A stretch of 64,000 bases of DNA. Origin: Lysobacterales bacterium (GTDB taxonomy: Bacteria; Pseudomonadota; Gammaproteobacteria; Xanthomonadales; SZUA-38). A program made the translations under genes and the position numbers. Position 1 is the first letter of the stretch. Each line of letters starts with the position of its first letter. The notes beneath the pieces were generated by a model. That model was not told where the DNA came from. It saw only the letters and a program-made list of their open reading frames with translations, and did not search any database. Positions 24,824 to 34,135 of the stretch are shown here, in pieces. Location of the stretch: the NCBI GenBank assembly GCA_028285525.1, contig JANQOZ010000085.1, positions 62,001-126,000 on the forward strand, given 5' to 3'.

Positions 24824-27307
24824 CTACGGCAACTCAAACCCATCTGAGAACAAAGGATCAGGCCTCATGACTGCACCGTCCCGCTCAAAGGCACCCTGGT
24901 CGGCCAGGTCCGGTCCCAAGCGAAACAGCCCGTCCAGATCACTTGGGCTGGTCACCACGCATTGATCGGCACTGACGGAGACGGCCGACAGGCGATACTC
25001 CCCCCGGGCAGTGGTGGTGAAGTTCGGATTGCCGAGATTGCCGCCCATACTTTGCCCGTCCGCATCCGGGGTTTGAGCGTTGTTGCAGGAGCGTATGAAA
25101 GATACCTCGTTCGATACTCGCGGCCCCATGCCGTTCAAATAGATCACAGAGTCATGGATTTCCACGTTAGACCCAAAGCCGTCAACCCATAGGGGCCTGG
25201 CTTCATTGCCGGCAATCGTGACGTGGCGCATGGACAGTTCATGGTCAGTCGTGATCACAATCGCTGAAGCCTCATTGCCGGGCGAGCCGTTGTTGGCGAC
25301 GAGCACGTTTTCCAGCATGAAAACGCCGGGCACCGTGCTCTGGCCGGCGAGTGCCGCGCCGGCGGTAGCGCTGGAACTGCCCGCCGTGTTCTCTAGCAGC
25401 GCCACCTGGTTCAGGCTGACGACGCCGGCAGTGAAGATGTCATCGACGAAAATAGCGCCGCCCGACTGTGATGCGCTGTTCATCGCAAACAGCGCGCAGT
25501 AATCGTTGGCCGCCAGAGCAAAAGGGTCGCAGGTGGAAAACTGGGTCCCGATCTGAAAGTTGCTGTCGCGGCTGAAGATTGCGCCACCGAGAGCGGATTG
25601 GTTGTTCGTAAACCGGACATTGGTCATTGCGCTCGACTGAACGCCTTCCAGACGAAGAGCGCCTCCGGATAAGCCAGCGGTGTTCAGGTGGAACTGCGTA
25701 TCGCGGATACTCAACGATTCAACGTCGTTGGCTGCCAAAGCGCCGCCACCCTCTTCCATATCGCCCTGGTCTGCCTCGTTGGACACAAACTCAGAATCCG
25801 CGATTTCCACCGTAAGGCCATTGTCAAAAAAATCTTCCACAAACACGGCACCGCCGAACCGGTCGGCTCGGTTGCCGTCGAACAGTGCATTGCGGATAAC
25901 GATTGATCCTGCCCCAGAGTACAGGGCACCGCCTCGCCCTCCTCCAATGCTTACGAATGTCACCTGGTTGTTCGACAGCGTTACCCCGTCAAGCACGATG
26001 TTGGACGAACCCGTCTGGCCCTGCGCGATTGCGCCGCCGTTTTGTGCCGAGTTCATATCGAGCAGCGCTCCACCGGTGACGGTTAGCGTGCCGCCTGCAG
26101 TGTTCAAGATGGCGCCACCATCGAGAAAGGCGTCGTTGTTGGTCAGCGACCCGGCCTCAATAGTAATGTTGCTGGAGGCGGAAAGGATTGCGCCTCCTGA
26201 ATTGGCCTGATTGCCATCGAACATGCTGTCAGTGACCGTCACCTCTGAATCAACGGTCAGCAGCGCACCGCCCAGTAGTCCGCTGTCATTGCTATCCAGG
26301 GTCACCGCGTCCAGCTGCAAGCTGGCGTTGTCGGCCACATGGATGCCACCGCCCCCCTGGTTTGACCCAGACGTCGTAGCCTGGTTGTTCACAAAGGTGG
26401 TATCGCCAAAAGATGCGACGCCACCCAGCAGGGATGACCCACCGCCGCTGACGCTCGCCTGGTTGCTGTTGAAGTTGACCCCAGCGGCCGTGATCGTTGA
26501 GTCCAGGGCAAACAGTCCACCACCATTGCCTCCGGCGGTATTTGCAAGCATGTCAACATTGCCGCGGAAGCTGAGCGTGGAGCCGCTGGCGTAGATCCCG
26601 CCGCCGTTGCCGTCCGATGTGTTGTTGGGCGCCGGCGGCGTGATCCCCAGCAGTAAGCTGCCGATCCCGGCGTGCTGGACCGTAAGGCTGGCGCCAAACA
26701 GCGCTATTCCGCCTCCATCTCCCGGAGAGACGCGCCCCGCAGTCAGCTGACTGTTGCCTCCCAGGTTGAGACGGGACTCCTCGGCACCCCCTTCAACGTA
26801 GATCAGTCCTCCGCTGGCCGTCGCCTCTCCGTCGTGAACGCGAACACCGCTGAGCGTGACCGTGGCGCCACCGGTGACGGCCAAAATTCCGCCATTGTTC
26901 GCGTTGGCCGATTCCAGCGACAGATTGCGAATCAGCACTTCTGCCCCGTCCAGCACGTGAACGAGGCCGCCCACGGCGTCGTCACTGCCCCCGGCGCCGC
27001 TGAGCCGGGTATCGAAAGGGTCGGCACCGGCGTTTTCTCTCTCACACCCCGTGGCACCGGGAGGACCCGGGCGACCGGGAACAATGGTGAGATCCACGTC
27101 GATCTCGCCGATCAGTCCCTCATGAAGACCGCTTTCGATGTAGATCGTGTCGCCGCTGACGGCGTCCTCCACAGCCGCCGCCACGCTGGTGTAGGCACAG
27201 CCCCCGCCATTAATGCCGGCGATGAAGTCCAGGGTGGTCAGCCCTTTTCTGACGTCGGCGCTGGCGCCAAAGGATGCTGCCAGAGCGATAGCAGTTAGAA
27301 AACGCAT
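24824..27307 (-). CDS. Secreted parallel beta-helix protein with C-terminal FSDGFELP tag
   Basis: The frame opens at 27496, but ATG 27307 is chosen: GGAG sits just upstream and it begins a signal peptide (MRFLTAIALAASFGASA). The mature protein, ~827 aa in all, has an N-terminal block like the CSLREA/Pel-type start (GCAYTSVAAAVEDAVSGD) and then dozens of helix turns centred on GG-A/I (SGGAILSASS, GGALYSGAG). Near the C-terminus is an anchor-Q-like segment (LADQGAFERDG), and the end is PLFSDGFELP. It is a probable surface or secreted protein with no catalytic site recognised. A 187-base gap separates it from the divergent gene at 27495. Confidence 0.8.
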   Translation of the reverse strand: MRFLTAIALAASFGASADVRKGLTTLDFIAGINGGGCAYTSVAAAVEDAVSGDTIYIESGLHEGLIGEIDVDLTIVPGRPGPPGATGCERENAGADPFDTRLSGAGGSDDAVGGLVHVLDGAEVLIRNLSLESANANNGGILAVTGGATVTLSGVRVHDGEATASGGLIYVEGGAEESRLNLGGNSQLTAGRVSPGDGGGIALFGASLTVQHAGIGSLLLGITPPAPNNTSDGNGGGIYASGSTLSFRGNVDMLANTAGGNGGGLFALDSTITAAGVNFNSNQASVSGGGSSLLGGVASFGDTTFVNNQATTSGSNQGGGGIHVADNASLQLDAVTLDSNDSGLLGGALLTVDSEVTVTDSMFDGNQANSGGAILSASSNITIEAGSLTNNDAFLDGGAILNTAGGTLTVTGGALLDMNSAQNGGAIAQGQTGSSNIVLDGVTLSNNQVTFVSIGGGRGGALYSGAGSIVIRNALFDGNRADRFGGAVFVEDFFDNGLTVEIADSEFVSNEADQGDMEEGGGALAANDVESLSIRDTQFHLNTAGLSGGALRLEGVQSSAMTNVRFTNNQSALGGAIFSRDSNFQIGTQFSTCDPFALAANDYCALFAMNSASQSGGAIFVDDIFTAGVVSLNQVALLENTAGSSSATAGAALAGQSTVPGVFMLENVLVANNGSPGNEASAIVITTDHELSMRHVTIAGNEARPLWVDGFGSNVEIHDSVIYLNGMGPRVSNEVSFIRSCNNAQTPDADGQSMGGNLGNPNFTTTARGEYRLSAVSVSADQCVVTSPSDLDGLFRLGPDLADQGAFERDGAVMRPDPLFSDGFELP

Positions 27308-27494
27308 AGGCACTCCACTGTTTGTTCCTGAGAAGTAATACGTAGAGCGGTCCGGCCTGCGACACGCCGTTGCGTCCTCAGGCTGGCAATCAGCTCTGCT
27401 GTCGTAGCTAAAGGACGAATACGTATTAGAGTTCAGCCCGCAAAGCGTGGGCGACAGTGGACGGATCGGGCAGAACCAATGGAGGAATCGGAAC

Positions 27495-27923
27495 ATGCCA
27501 AACAGACGCGCTCACGATCATATTGGAAACTTCAACTTCAAGGTGGAAACGGAAAACGCCGAACAGGGTTCGAGCCAGGGCTACGCGATACAGCTGCAAC
27601 CGCAGCACGAAAGCGACGCGTTGCTATCCGATGCAGCCGGTAACTATGTGCTGAGTGGCGTTGGTAACGACACCCTGGCGCTGGAAGGTAAGCTCTCCCC
27701 GACCGATATCTGGTTTCAAAGAAAAGGGGATGACCTGATCATCAGCATCGAGGGCGCGGCGCAGTCCCTGGTGGTTGCCGACTGGTTCACGGGTAGTCGG
27801 GCCATGATCGAGACCATCTCGACAGGCAGCTATCAGCTGGACGGAGACAAGTTGACCGAAGCATTAACGCTCCATGCGGAAGACGAACTGGTGCTGCCCG
27901 AATTATGGTATCAAGCGTTCTAA
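27495..27923 (+). CDS. Stand-alone haemolysin-type calcium-binding-related (HCBP_related) protein
   Basis: The product is 142 aa, starting at ATG 27495 with GGAGGA 8 bases upstream; an in-frame GTG at 27447 is less likely. Residues ~60-120 match the HCBP_related domain that usually follows RTX repeats in large secreted proteins: LSPTDIWFQRKGDDLIISI, then VADWF and IETISTGSYQL. Here it stands alone without RTX repeats, passenger, or signal peptide, which is odd. Its last 19 bases overlap the methyltransferase start, so the two are translationally coupled. Confidence 0.75.
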   Translation: MPNRRAHDHIGNFNFKVETENAEQGSSQGYAIQLQPQHESDALLSDAAGNYVLSGVGNDTLALEGKLSPTDIWFQRKGDDLIISIEGAAQSLVVADWFTGSRAMIETISTGSYQLDGDKLTEALTLHAEDELVLPELWYQAF

Positions 27924-29434
27924 GCCCTCCTTCAGTCTCTCGGTCAGAATTGAGGGCGCATTCCTACGACTCGGACGGCGCGCGCCGTTTGGGCAGGTTG
28001 TTGCGTCAGTATGGATACACTCAGGACGCTGTATCCCGGTTGACAGGGCAAAGTTGGTCGCCGACGTTGAGAGCATCGACGCGTCAGCTGTCGGCCACCG
28101 AGCCGGCGACACCCTTGAACGCTCTGGTGCGCCTGCTGTTTCTCGGTAAAGCTGTGTCTGGTTCGCTGCTTGAAGACCTGTTCTCACACGACGAACAAAA
28201 CACTCTGGCGCCCGTCCTCACCTTTGATCACGAGACGCTCGAATTCAGAGCTGAAGTCTCCATAGCTGTTGTGTCCGATCTGCTTGTCGCAGCAGACCCG
28301 ATTCACCACCGTTTCGATCCGGGCTATGTGCCCGGCATCAGCCAGGTCACCCTCAGGCTGAGCCGGCTTATGCGAACGGGCCCTGACCAGACCTTTTTGG
28401 ATCTGGGGAGCGGCCAGGGTTATCTGGCGCTGCGCGCGAGCGCGACCGGGGCCCGGGTGACGGCTTCGGATATCAATCCTCGCGCGCACCAGCTGCTGAA
28501 GCTCAGTCAGCAACTCAATGATTCGGCGCCGATTGTCTGCGCGACGGGGCCGGACTTTCAGCCGCTGACCGATGGTCAGCAGTTTGACACCATCGTCAGC
28601 AATCCCGGTTTCGTCATCGGCGCGCCGCCGCTGCTGCACTATTCTTCGGGACGCAGTGACGATGAGACGGCTCTGGGGCTGGCCCTCAGCGCCAGCGAGC
28701 ATCTGAGTCGCGGAGGCCGCCTGCTCATGATGATGGACTGGCTGGATTATGCTCAACAACCCTTCGAGGTGCGTCTGCGGGAGCGTTTTGAGGGAGTGGA
28801 TTGCGACGTCCTGGCGGTTCCCGGTTTTTCCGTGAGTCCGGAACGGTATGTCGAGCTGCGGCTCAGGGAGTACACCACTTTTCTGGAAAACTCTCGGTTG
28901 AGTGAATCTCTCTATGACGGTTGGCTGGATTCACTGCGGTCGCGACATGTCACCCGCGTTTATGGCGGCCTGCTTCTGGTGCGGCAGAGGAAGGGGCGCC
29001 GCTGGCGCCGTGTCGAGGCGGTCGCCGATCTATCTCACCTTGAAGATAGCCAGAGCCTGGCGGACCACTGTAGGAGTATCGACGCTATGAACATCATCGA
29101 TGATCGGACGCTGGCGATGGCCAGGCCTCGGCTGGCCGAGGACGTCAAAACGGTGCTGTCGGTGAGGCGGTCGTCGACTTCTGTCGTCACCGTAAACGAA
29201 TTACGCCGGCCTCAGGGGTTGGTACGGCAGGTGGTAATCAACGCCCTGACCCACCGGGTGGTGAGCATTCTTGACGGACGACTGACCATCAACGCAGCAC
29301 TGGCAAAAGCCTGTGCGCCCGATCCTCCAGACCCTACTGAGCTGAGGGCCACTGTGACCGCAGTCAGGTCGCTGATGGAATTCGGATTTGTGGTCGCCGA
29401 CCCCGAGGCCACCGCAAGACCAAGACCTGCGTAA
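27905..29434 (+). CDS. SAM-dependent methyltransferase (class I, HemK/RsmC-like)
   Basis: The product is 509 aa. The Rossmann methyltransferase core is at residues ~145-280: FLDLGSGQGYLAL is motif I, VTASDINPRAH the acidic second strand, and IVSNPGF the catalytic-type motif IV. The tetrapeptide is NPGF rather than NPPY/F of glutamine- and adenine-N-methyltransferases. The N-terminal ~130 residues and the last ~200 residues are of the kind seen in DUF7059/DUF7782-type bacterial methyltransferases. The target could be protein, RNA, or DNA and cannot be told. ATG 27905 lies inside the preceding HCBP gene, an overlap of 19 bases. Confidence 0.75.
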   Translation: MVSSVLSPPSVSRSELRAHSYDSDGARRLGRLLRQYGYTQDAVSRLTGQSWSPTLRASTRQLSATEPATPLNALVRLLFLGKAVSGSLLEDLFSHDEQNTLAPVLTFDHETLEFRAEVSIAVVSDLLVAADPIHHRFDPGYVPGISQVTLRLSRLMRTGPDQTFLDLGSGQGYLALRASATGARVTASDINPRAHQLLKLSQQLNDSAPIVCATGPDFQPLTDGQQFDTIVSNPGFVIGAPPLLHYSSGRSDDETALGLALSASEHLSRGGRLLMMMDWLDYAQQPFEVRLRERFEGVDCDVLAVPGFSVSPERYVELRLREYTTFLENSRLSESLYDGWLDSLRSRHVTRVYGGLLLVRQRKGRRWRRVEAVADLSHLEDSQSLADHCRSIDAMNIIDDRTLAMARPRLAEDVKTVLSVRRSSTSVVTVNELRRPQGLVRQVVINALTHRVVSILDGRLTINAALAKACAPDPPDPTELRATVTAVRSLMEFGFVVADPEATARPRPA

Positions 29435-29452
29435 AAACCTTCGTGCTTACGA

Positions 29453-30493
29453 CTACGGCGGCGGGCTTTGCCAAGGACCTGCTGGGGGTCTTCTGAGATA
29501 AGGCTGCGTTTGACTTGTCGGCGTGATGTAGCACGACGTAATCATCCAAATCAGATTAATGCCAACGCTCGTTTCCTCGGGCGCACCCCAGGAGTACGTC
29601 AGGTTGCGGTCTTTGCCCCCAGAACGTTCAACCACATACATGACAAATACGTCGTTGGTAAAACCCTTGGCAACGTTGTTCATCGCCCAGTCCACGTTGC
29701 GCAGGCGAATACCAATCTGACGGTCTGGCTTTTCCTCTGTCGGCTGTGGCACAAAGTATTCTCCGCCCTGGTCGTGCATGCGGATGCCGCCAAAGTTTCC
29801 TGACGTGCCCTCTCCAGAGAATCCCATGTTGCAGGTAAACCAACGGGCTCGTAGCTGCTTATGGAGCACTTCCGGCTCGGAGTTGACCTGAACGTCATCC
29901 GATACGCGCCGGACCACATCTCCTTTCCATAACGCTCGATCGTCAAGCATCATCTGATAATCGGCGTAGACGGTCTCTCCTCCCTCTTCATAAACGCAGG
30001 CCTTCTCTTTCATAACCCCGTGATAGCCATGAATGATCGGCTTCCAGAACAGGTCGCACTCCGGAAGGTTAGTGAGGTCATCGGGCGAGAGGTTATTCAG
30101 CAAAGACATATCTTCAATGGCGTTGCGGTACGGCTCGCCATCAATTCCTATCAACATATGCAGCTTCATGCGGATGGCGTTTTCTTCTTTATCCATATGA
30201 AAGGTATAGATGCGGGGGTGCCAGCGATCCTGCTCATACAAATAGTCGAGAATGAAGAACGCGTGTTCTCCGAAGCGGTCGTTCGGGATACGTCTCACCT
30301 CGGAAGACACGCGTTCGTGGCGCAAGTCATCGGGAATGTCCAGACGACTGTTGAAATAGACCTGCTCGTTGTTGTCGTACGACCCGGGAAACAGGTGGGT
30401 AATGATCTGCAAATCCCGCTGAAGGGGATGCTGGTCCTGTGCTGCTGCAGCCGCGCTGATGAGCACCAACACGGCACATAGTCTGATAATCAT
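29453..30493 (-). CDS. Secreted CpeT/CpcT-like protein
   Basis: The product is 346 aa with a signal peptide (LCAVLVLISAAAAA before QDQ). The mature region follows the CpeT/CpcT (DUF1001) plan: ITHLFPGSYDNNEQVYF opens it, then YLYEQDRWHPRIYTF, the DLFWKP block, and IRLRNVDWAMN. In cyanobacteria the family attaches bilins to phycobiliproteins; in other bacteria the family is of unknown role, probably binding small hydrophobic ligands. This genome segment has no phycobilisome genes, so lyase activity is unlikely. It is convergent with the methyltransferase (18-base gap). Confidence 0.75.
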   Translation of the reverse strand: MIIRLCAVLVLISAAAAAQDQHPLQRDLQIITHLFPGSYDNNEQVYFNSRLDIPDDLRHERVSSEVRRIPNDRFGEHAFFILDYLYEQDRWHPRIYTFHMDKEENAIRMKLHMLIGIDGEPYRNAIEDMSLLNNLSPDDLTNLPECDLFWKPIIHGYHGVMKEKACVYEEGGETVYADYQMMLDDRALWKGDVVRRVSDDVQVNSEPEVLHKQLRARWFTCNMGFSGEGTSGNFGGIRMHDQGGEYFVPQPTEEKPDRQIGIRLRNVDWAMNNVAKGFTNDVFVMYVVERSGGKDRNLTYSWGAPEETSVGINLIWMITSCYITPTSQTQPYLRRPPAGPWQSPPP

Positions 30494-30520
30494 TTTGGTT
30501 TCCCCACGTTCTACCCGAAT

Positions 30521-30540
30521 ATCTGGGGTCAGAGTAAACC
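30521..30540 (+). repeat. Dispersed GGGGTCAGAGTAAACC repeat copy
   Basis: ATCTGGGGTCAGAGTAAACC, followed by CACAG, matches the copy at 16327 almost base for base. It lies in the 126-base gap upstream of the CpeT-like gene start (30493) and after the kinase stop (30620). Confidence 0.6.
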
Positions 30541-30619
30541 CACAGCCGCTTCTAGAACAGCGCCCATTGGGGCCCTAGGGGATCAAAGTAAGGAAAAGTC
30601 GAAGACGAACTGGGAGCTG

Positions 30620-32818
30620 TCAGTGGCCAGTTGAAAAAGGGCCAGAGTCCGAAGCACTCTGATGCGTTTCCTCACACTGAGCGATACGCTGGTCGTCCTT
30701 GGCGACCCACTCACTGGCTTCACCGAACAACTCGAGGTGGATATCGCGGGCTTCGTAGAGCAGGGGCAGAGACAGATCACAGCGACCGTGGTCCCGGTGG
30801 GTCTGCGCATGACCATACAGGGACAGGGCGTAAGCGGAATGATTCCGACCGAAGGCTTTCAGGTAAACCTGCGACGCACGCTGGTGGTGTTGATCCGCTT
30901 GCTCGTAGCGCCCCATGTCATTGAGCACCGCCGCCATCTCAAACAGAAGCGAACCCTGCCGCGAACCGTAGTCTGCGCCCATTTGTCTGACAAAGGTCTC
31001 ATCGGCAGACCTCAAGGCTGCCAGGGCCGCTTCGTATTGCCCGAGTTCACGCAGGACCCAGGCACGATTGGACTGCGTGATTGCACAGCTCGGACAGTCT
31101 TCGCCCTGCACATTTTTAAAAAGCCGCAGCGATTCGTCATAGCGCTCCAGCGCAGACTCCTTGTCCCGGTGACTCAGCACTAAGCCGTGGTCACCCGCGA
31201 AGCCCGCCAGCGTCTGGTCCGAAGCATCACTGGCCGCGTAAGCTGTCTGCGCTTTCGCCATGTGCTCGATCGCCAAGTCATAATTCGCCGCCCGGCGTTC
31301 TAACAGGCCGAGGCGCCGCCAGGCATTGGCATAGATTGTGTCGTTGGTCTTGCCCGTTTGTTCGTAGAGCCTAGTCAGCGCGTCATACTGCTCTCGCGCC
31401 GCGTCAAAATCTGAGAGACGATAGGTGGCATAGGCAAGATGCGAACGCAGCTCGCTGCGTTCGGTAAAGGTCAGTTCCGGGTGGTCGATTAGGGCGGGCA
31501 TAGCCGCCTGCAACATGTCCCGGCTGCTCGACCACTCACCCATGGAGCTCAGGGTCCCGGCCAACGCGTTCAGGAGCCGCGCGCGGACCAGGGGCTGATC
31601 GGCGAGCTGGCGCTCTGCCAGCTCCGCACCACTAACCACGGCTTCTAGAACGGTGATAGGCTCGGACGCGTCGCTGAATACATTCGCGCCCGAAATCATT
31701 TCCAGCAAGAAATCATTAAGACTTTGCGCCGTAGCCGCCTCGAGCTTGGCCTGCTCGTTCGCCACGAGCACGGCCTGTCGTTCCGCCTCGATGGAGCGAA
31801 CATAAGCGGTTGTTCCAACGACCAAAACGGTAACGATGCCCAGCGTCAGGGTGCTGGCGAGCCAGTTGCGGCGAAGGAACTTACCGGCTCGCTGGAACGC
31901 TCCTGGATCTCGCGCCATGACGGGGTAACCACCGAGGTAGTTTCGGAGATCCGCTGCCAGCGCGTCGGCTGACGCATAGCGCTCCTCGCGTTCAGCACGC
32001 AAACAGCGGTTAATTATGGCCCCAAGTTCCGCAGGTAGCCGCGTCGCCAGACGTTGCGCAACCGTCACTGAATCGCCGCGGGATGCGCGCGCGATGGCGG
32101 ACGACCAGGTGTCCTTTTGAGCGTCGTCACGATGCTCGAAGAGAGACAGGAACAGCAAACCGAACTGATAGACATCACTTGCTACCGATACAGGCTCATC
32201 AAGTAGCTGTTCTGGGCTCGCATAGCTAGGCGTCAGGGGCCGGCTTTCCTCGGTAAGGCTGTCCGGCGCTTCCAGGATTTTGGCGATGCCGAAATCCAGC
32301 AGTTTCAGTTGTCCCGCTTCGGCCACGAAAACATTGGACGGTTTCAAATCGCGGTGCACCACAAGTCGTGAATGAGCGAAGGCGAGCGTGTCGGCCAGGG
32401 TCAGCATCAGCTCGGTCTTCCGTCGAATCGAGAGCGGAGGCCGGCGAACCGCCTCGTCGATCGGGTGCCCCTCGATGAGCTCCATAACGAGGTAGGGAAT
32501 ACCCGCATCCGTCACGCCGGCATCAAGAAGTTGGGCGATGTTTGGATGCGCCAGGCCTGCCAGGATCCTTTGTTCCTGTTTGAAGCGCAGCAGGTATTCC
32601 TCGCCGCGACCGGGTGGCAGGGTCTTGATCGCCACATTGCGCTCGAACTGCCCATCGGCCCGGATTGCACGGTAGACTCGGCCCATGCCGCCCTCGGCAA
32701 TGAGACCCGTAATGCGATAGCTGCCGACATGCTGATCGATCAGAGAATCGTTCGCCGAGAGAAACTCGCCAAGGTCGCTGAGGCCACCCCCCGTTTTGAA
32801 AGAATCCCTTTTTGTCAT
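30620..32818 (-). CDS. Membrane Ser/Thr protein kinase with TPR-like C-terminus
   Basis: The product is 732 aa. The kinase domain (residues ~34-295) has the glycine loop AEGGMGRVY with alanine in place of the first glycine, K65 in VAIK, HRDLKPSN at 155-162, and DFG at 175-177; all catalytic residues are kept. One membrane helix is at ~319-340. The remaining ~390 residues are helical repeats of TPR type, probably outside the cytoplasm, and likely bind a ligand or partner. GGGAGAG precedes the ATG. It resembles the second kinase at 40752-42980 in plan but is not next to a sigma factor. Its neighbours do not show a target. Confidence 0.88.
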   Translation of the reverse strand: MTKRDSFKTGGGLSDLGEFLSANDSLIDQHVGSYRITGLIAEGGMGRVYRAIRADGQFERNVAIKTLPPGRGEEYLLRFKQEQRILAGLAHPNIAQLLDAGVTDAGIPYLVMELIEGHPIDEAVRRPPLSIRRKTELMLTLADTLAFAHSRLVVHRDLKPSNVFVAEAGQLKLLDFGIAKILEAPDSLTEESRPLTPSYASPEQLLDEPVSVASDVYQFGLLFLSLFEHRDDAQKDTWSSAIARASRGDSVTVAQRLATRLPAELGAIINRCLRAEREERYASADALAADLRNYLGGYPVMARDPGAFQRAGKFLRRNWLASTLTLGIVTVLVVGTTAYVRSIEAERQAVLVANEQAKLEAATAQSLNDFLLEMISGANVFSDASEPITVLEAVVSGAELAERQLADQPLVRARLLNALAGTLSSMGEWSSSRDMLQAAMPALIDHPELTFTERSELRSHLAYATYRLSDFDAAREQYDALTRLYEQTGKTNDTIYANAWRRLGLLERRAANYDLAIEHMAKAQTAYAASDASDQTLAGFAGDHGLVLSHRDKESALERYDESLRLFKNVQGEDCPSCAITQSNRAWVLRELGQYEAALAALRSADETFVRQMGADYGSRQGSLLFEMAAVLNDMGRYEQADQHHQRASQVYLKAFGRNHSAYALSLYGHAQTHRDHGRCDLSLPLLYEARDIHLELFGEASEWVAKDDQRIAQCEETHQSASDSGPFSTGH

Positions 32819-32927
32819 TGGTGATCTCTCCCTGGGAATGCCAAATTGACGCTATCGCAAGGGCCACGTCACCTCAAGGCACGACCCTTCTGCCGATCGC
32901 TCGTCATGTCGTCACGTCATGCACGTC

Positions 32928-33074
32928 ATGGGGTCAGAGTAACCGAACGGATTAAGCCCAAAAGCGACTCGTGGAATTTCCTCATTGAGCAGCGCGGCGT
33001 TCAGACGCATGGTCTACAAACTCAGAGGTGGCGCGCTAAAGCTGCTTTACCCTGTCCCTTTACTCTGACCCCAA
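32928..33074. repeat. Inverted pair of GGGGTCAGAGTAA repeats
   Basis: ATGGGGTCAGAGTAAC (from 32928) is matched in reverse by GTCCCTTTACTCTGACCCC (33055-33073), leaving ~115 bases between, like a BIME built from two REP units. Just left, CGTCATG occurs three times (32902-32930). The right unit overlaps the end of the sulfotransferase gene. Confidence 0.6.
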
Positions 33075-33976
33075 TAATCATGGAGGTTGTCTTCCCCTCT
33101 GGCCACCAGGTCGCGGCGCAACCGCTCGGACCAAGCCTCGCTGGCGGTTCGGGAAGTAGAAACGAATCTTGTAGCTTTGACCGCTCGGCGCGCCCACACC
33201 CCGAGCGCCTTTTCGGGGGTGCTGTGCCCAAAGAGCGCGCCAAGCAGGTCTCGAAGTTGACGCTCTGGATTTTCTGTCAGCGCCTCGTACTTCACCTCCA
33301 GGCATGTGAGCTGCATACGCCGGAGAAACCCATCCAGGTGATTCTCCGCCTGAACCAGCGTGTGGTAGTGAGGAACAACTGACTCGTACTGATACATCAG
33401 CGTCCCCGACTCACCGGCAGGCTCTGTCCCGACACTCTGAGACGGCGGTACTACCGAGACTTCGCGAACCGCCGACTTGTGGTTGAACCGATGCCAGATT
33501 CCCGACTGAAACGCCAGGTACCGCGAGACGGCCTGCGACGCTCGATCGGCCCTCTGAAGCCGGATGAGTACCGGCTTCTTTGCCCGGAACAGACTCGCCA
33601 AACGGGTTTTTTGACTCTCTGACAACGCCTTTTCGACCTGAGGCATCGCGTCCCAGATCAATTTGGATCCGATTCCAGGGACCAACGCTTCCCGATTCAG
33701 CGCCCGATCGAGCGGCTCAAGAAGCCGGTCAAAATCTCGCTGCCCATCGAGAAACTCTTGAATATGGCCCGGCCTGACGTCTTCCCGTATCGGGTGGCAT
33801 TTCAGCGCGCGCGTCAGCAGATCACAGAGCCAGGTACTGCCGGAGCGCGAGGTCGTCAACACCAGGATGTGCGGCGACCGTTCCCTGCGCCGCAGTCCAT
33901 AGGTCACGCTGGATTCCAAACTTCGGGCGGTTCCGCCCAGTAACGATCGCAGAGGCACGTGGCGTTTAGCTCTCAA
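33047..33976 (-). CDS. Stf0-like sulfotransferase
   Basis: The product is 309 aa from TTG 33976; GTG 33958 is an alternative start and gives 303 aa. The PAPS-binding 5' phosphosulfate loop is LTTSRSGSTWLCDLL, and the 3'-phosphate block is LIRLQRADRASQAVSRYLA, as in the Stf0 family that sulfates trehalose in mycobacteria. Family knowledge puts the acceptor as a carbohydrate; the true acceptor is unknown. The last eight codons (WGQSKGTG) and the TAA come from a dispersed GGGGTCAGAGTAAAGGGACAGG repeat, so the original C-terminus was replaced. Whether activity survives is open. Confidence 0.75.
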   Translation of the reverse strand: MRAKRHVPLRSLLGGTARSLESSVTYGLRRRERSPHILVLTTSRSGSTWLCDLLTRALKCHPIREDVRPGHIQEFLDGQRDFDRLLEPLDRALNREALVPGIGSKLIWDAMPQVEKALSESQKTRLASLFRAKKPVLIRLQRADRASQAVSRYLAFQSGIWHRFNHKSAVREVSVVPPSQSVGTEPAGESGTLMYQYESVVPHYHTLVQAENHLDGFLRRMQLTCLEVKYEALTENPERQLRDLLGALFGHSTPEKALGVWARRAVKATRFVSTSRTASEAWSERLRRDLVARGEDNLHDYWGQSKGTG

Positions 33977-34135
33977 CTATGGGGTTCTGCAACTCTCTGC
34001 CCCATTTTGATTCCAATCATGTTCCGACTCATTATCGCCTGCGGCCAGGGTTGCGTCACTCAAACCTGTCAGCGCAGAACAGTCCACTACCTCTTCGAGA
34101 CTCTAGCCCGACGCCCAGCGCGTACCTCGCCCCTG

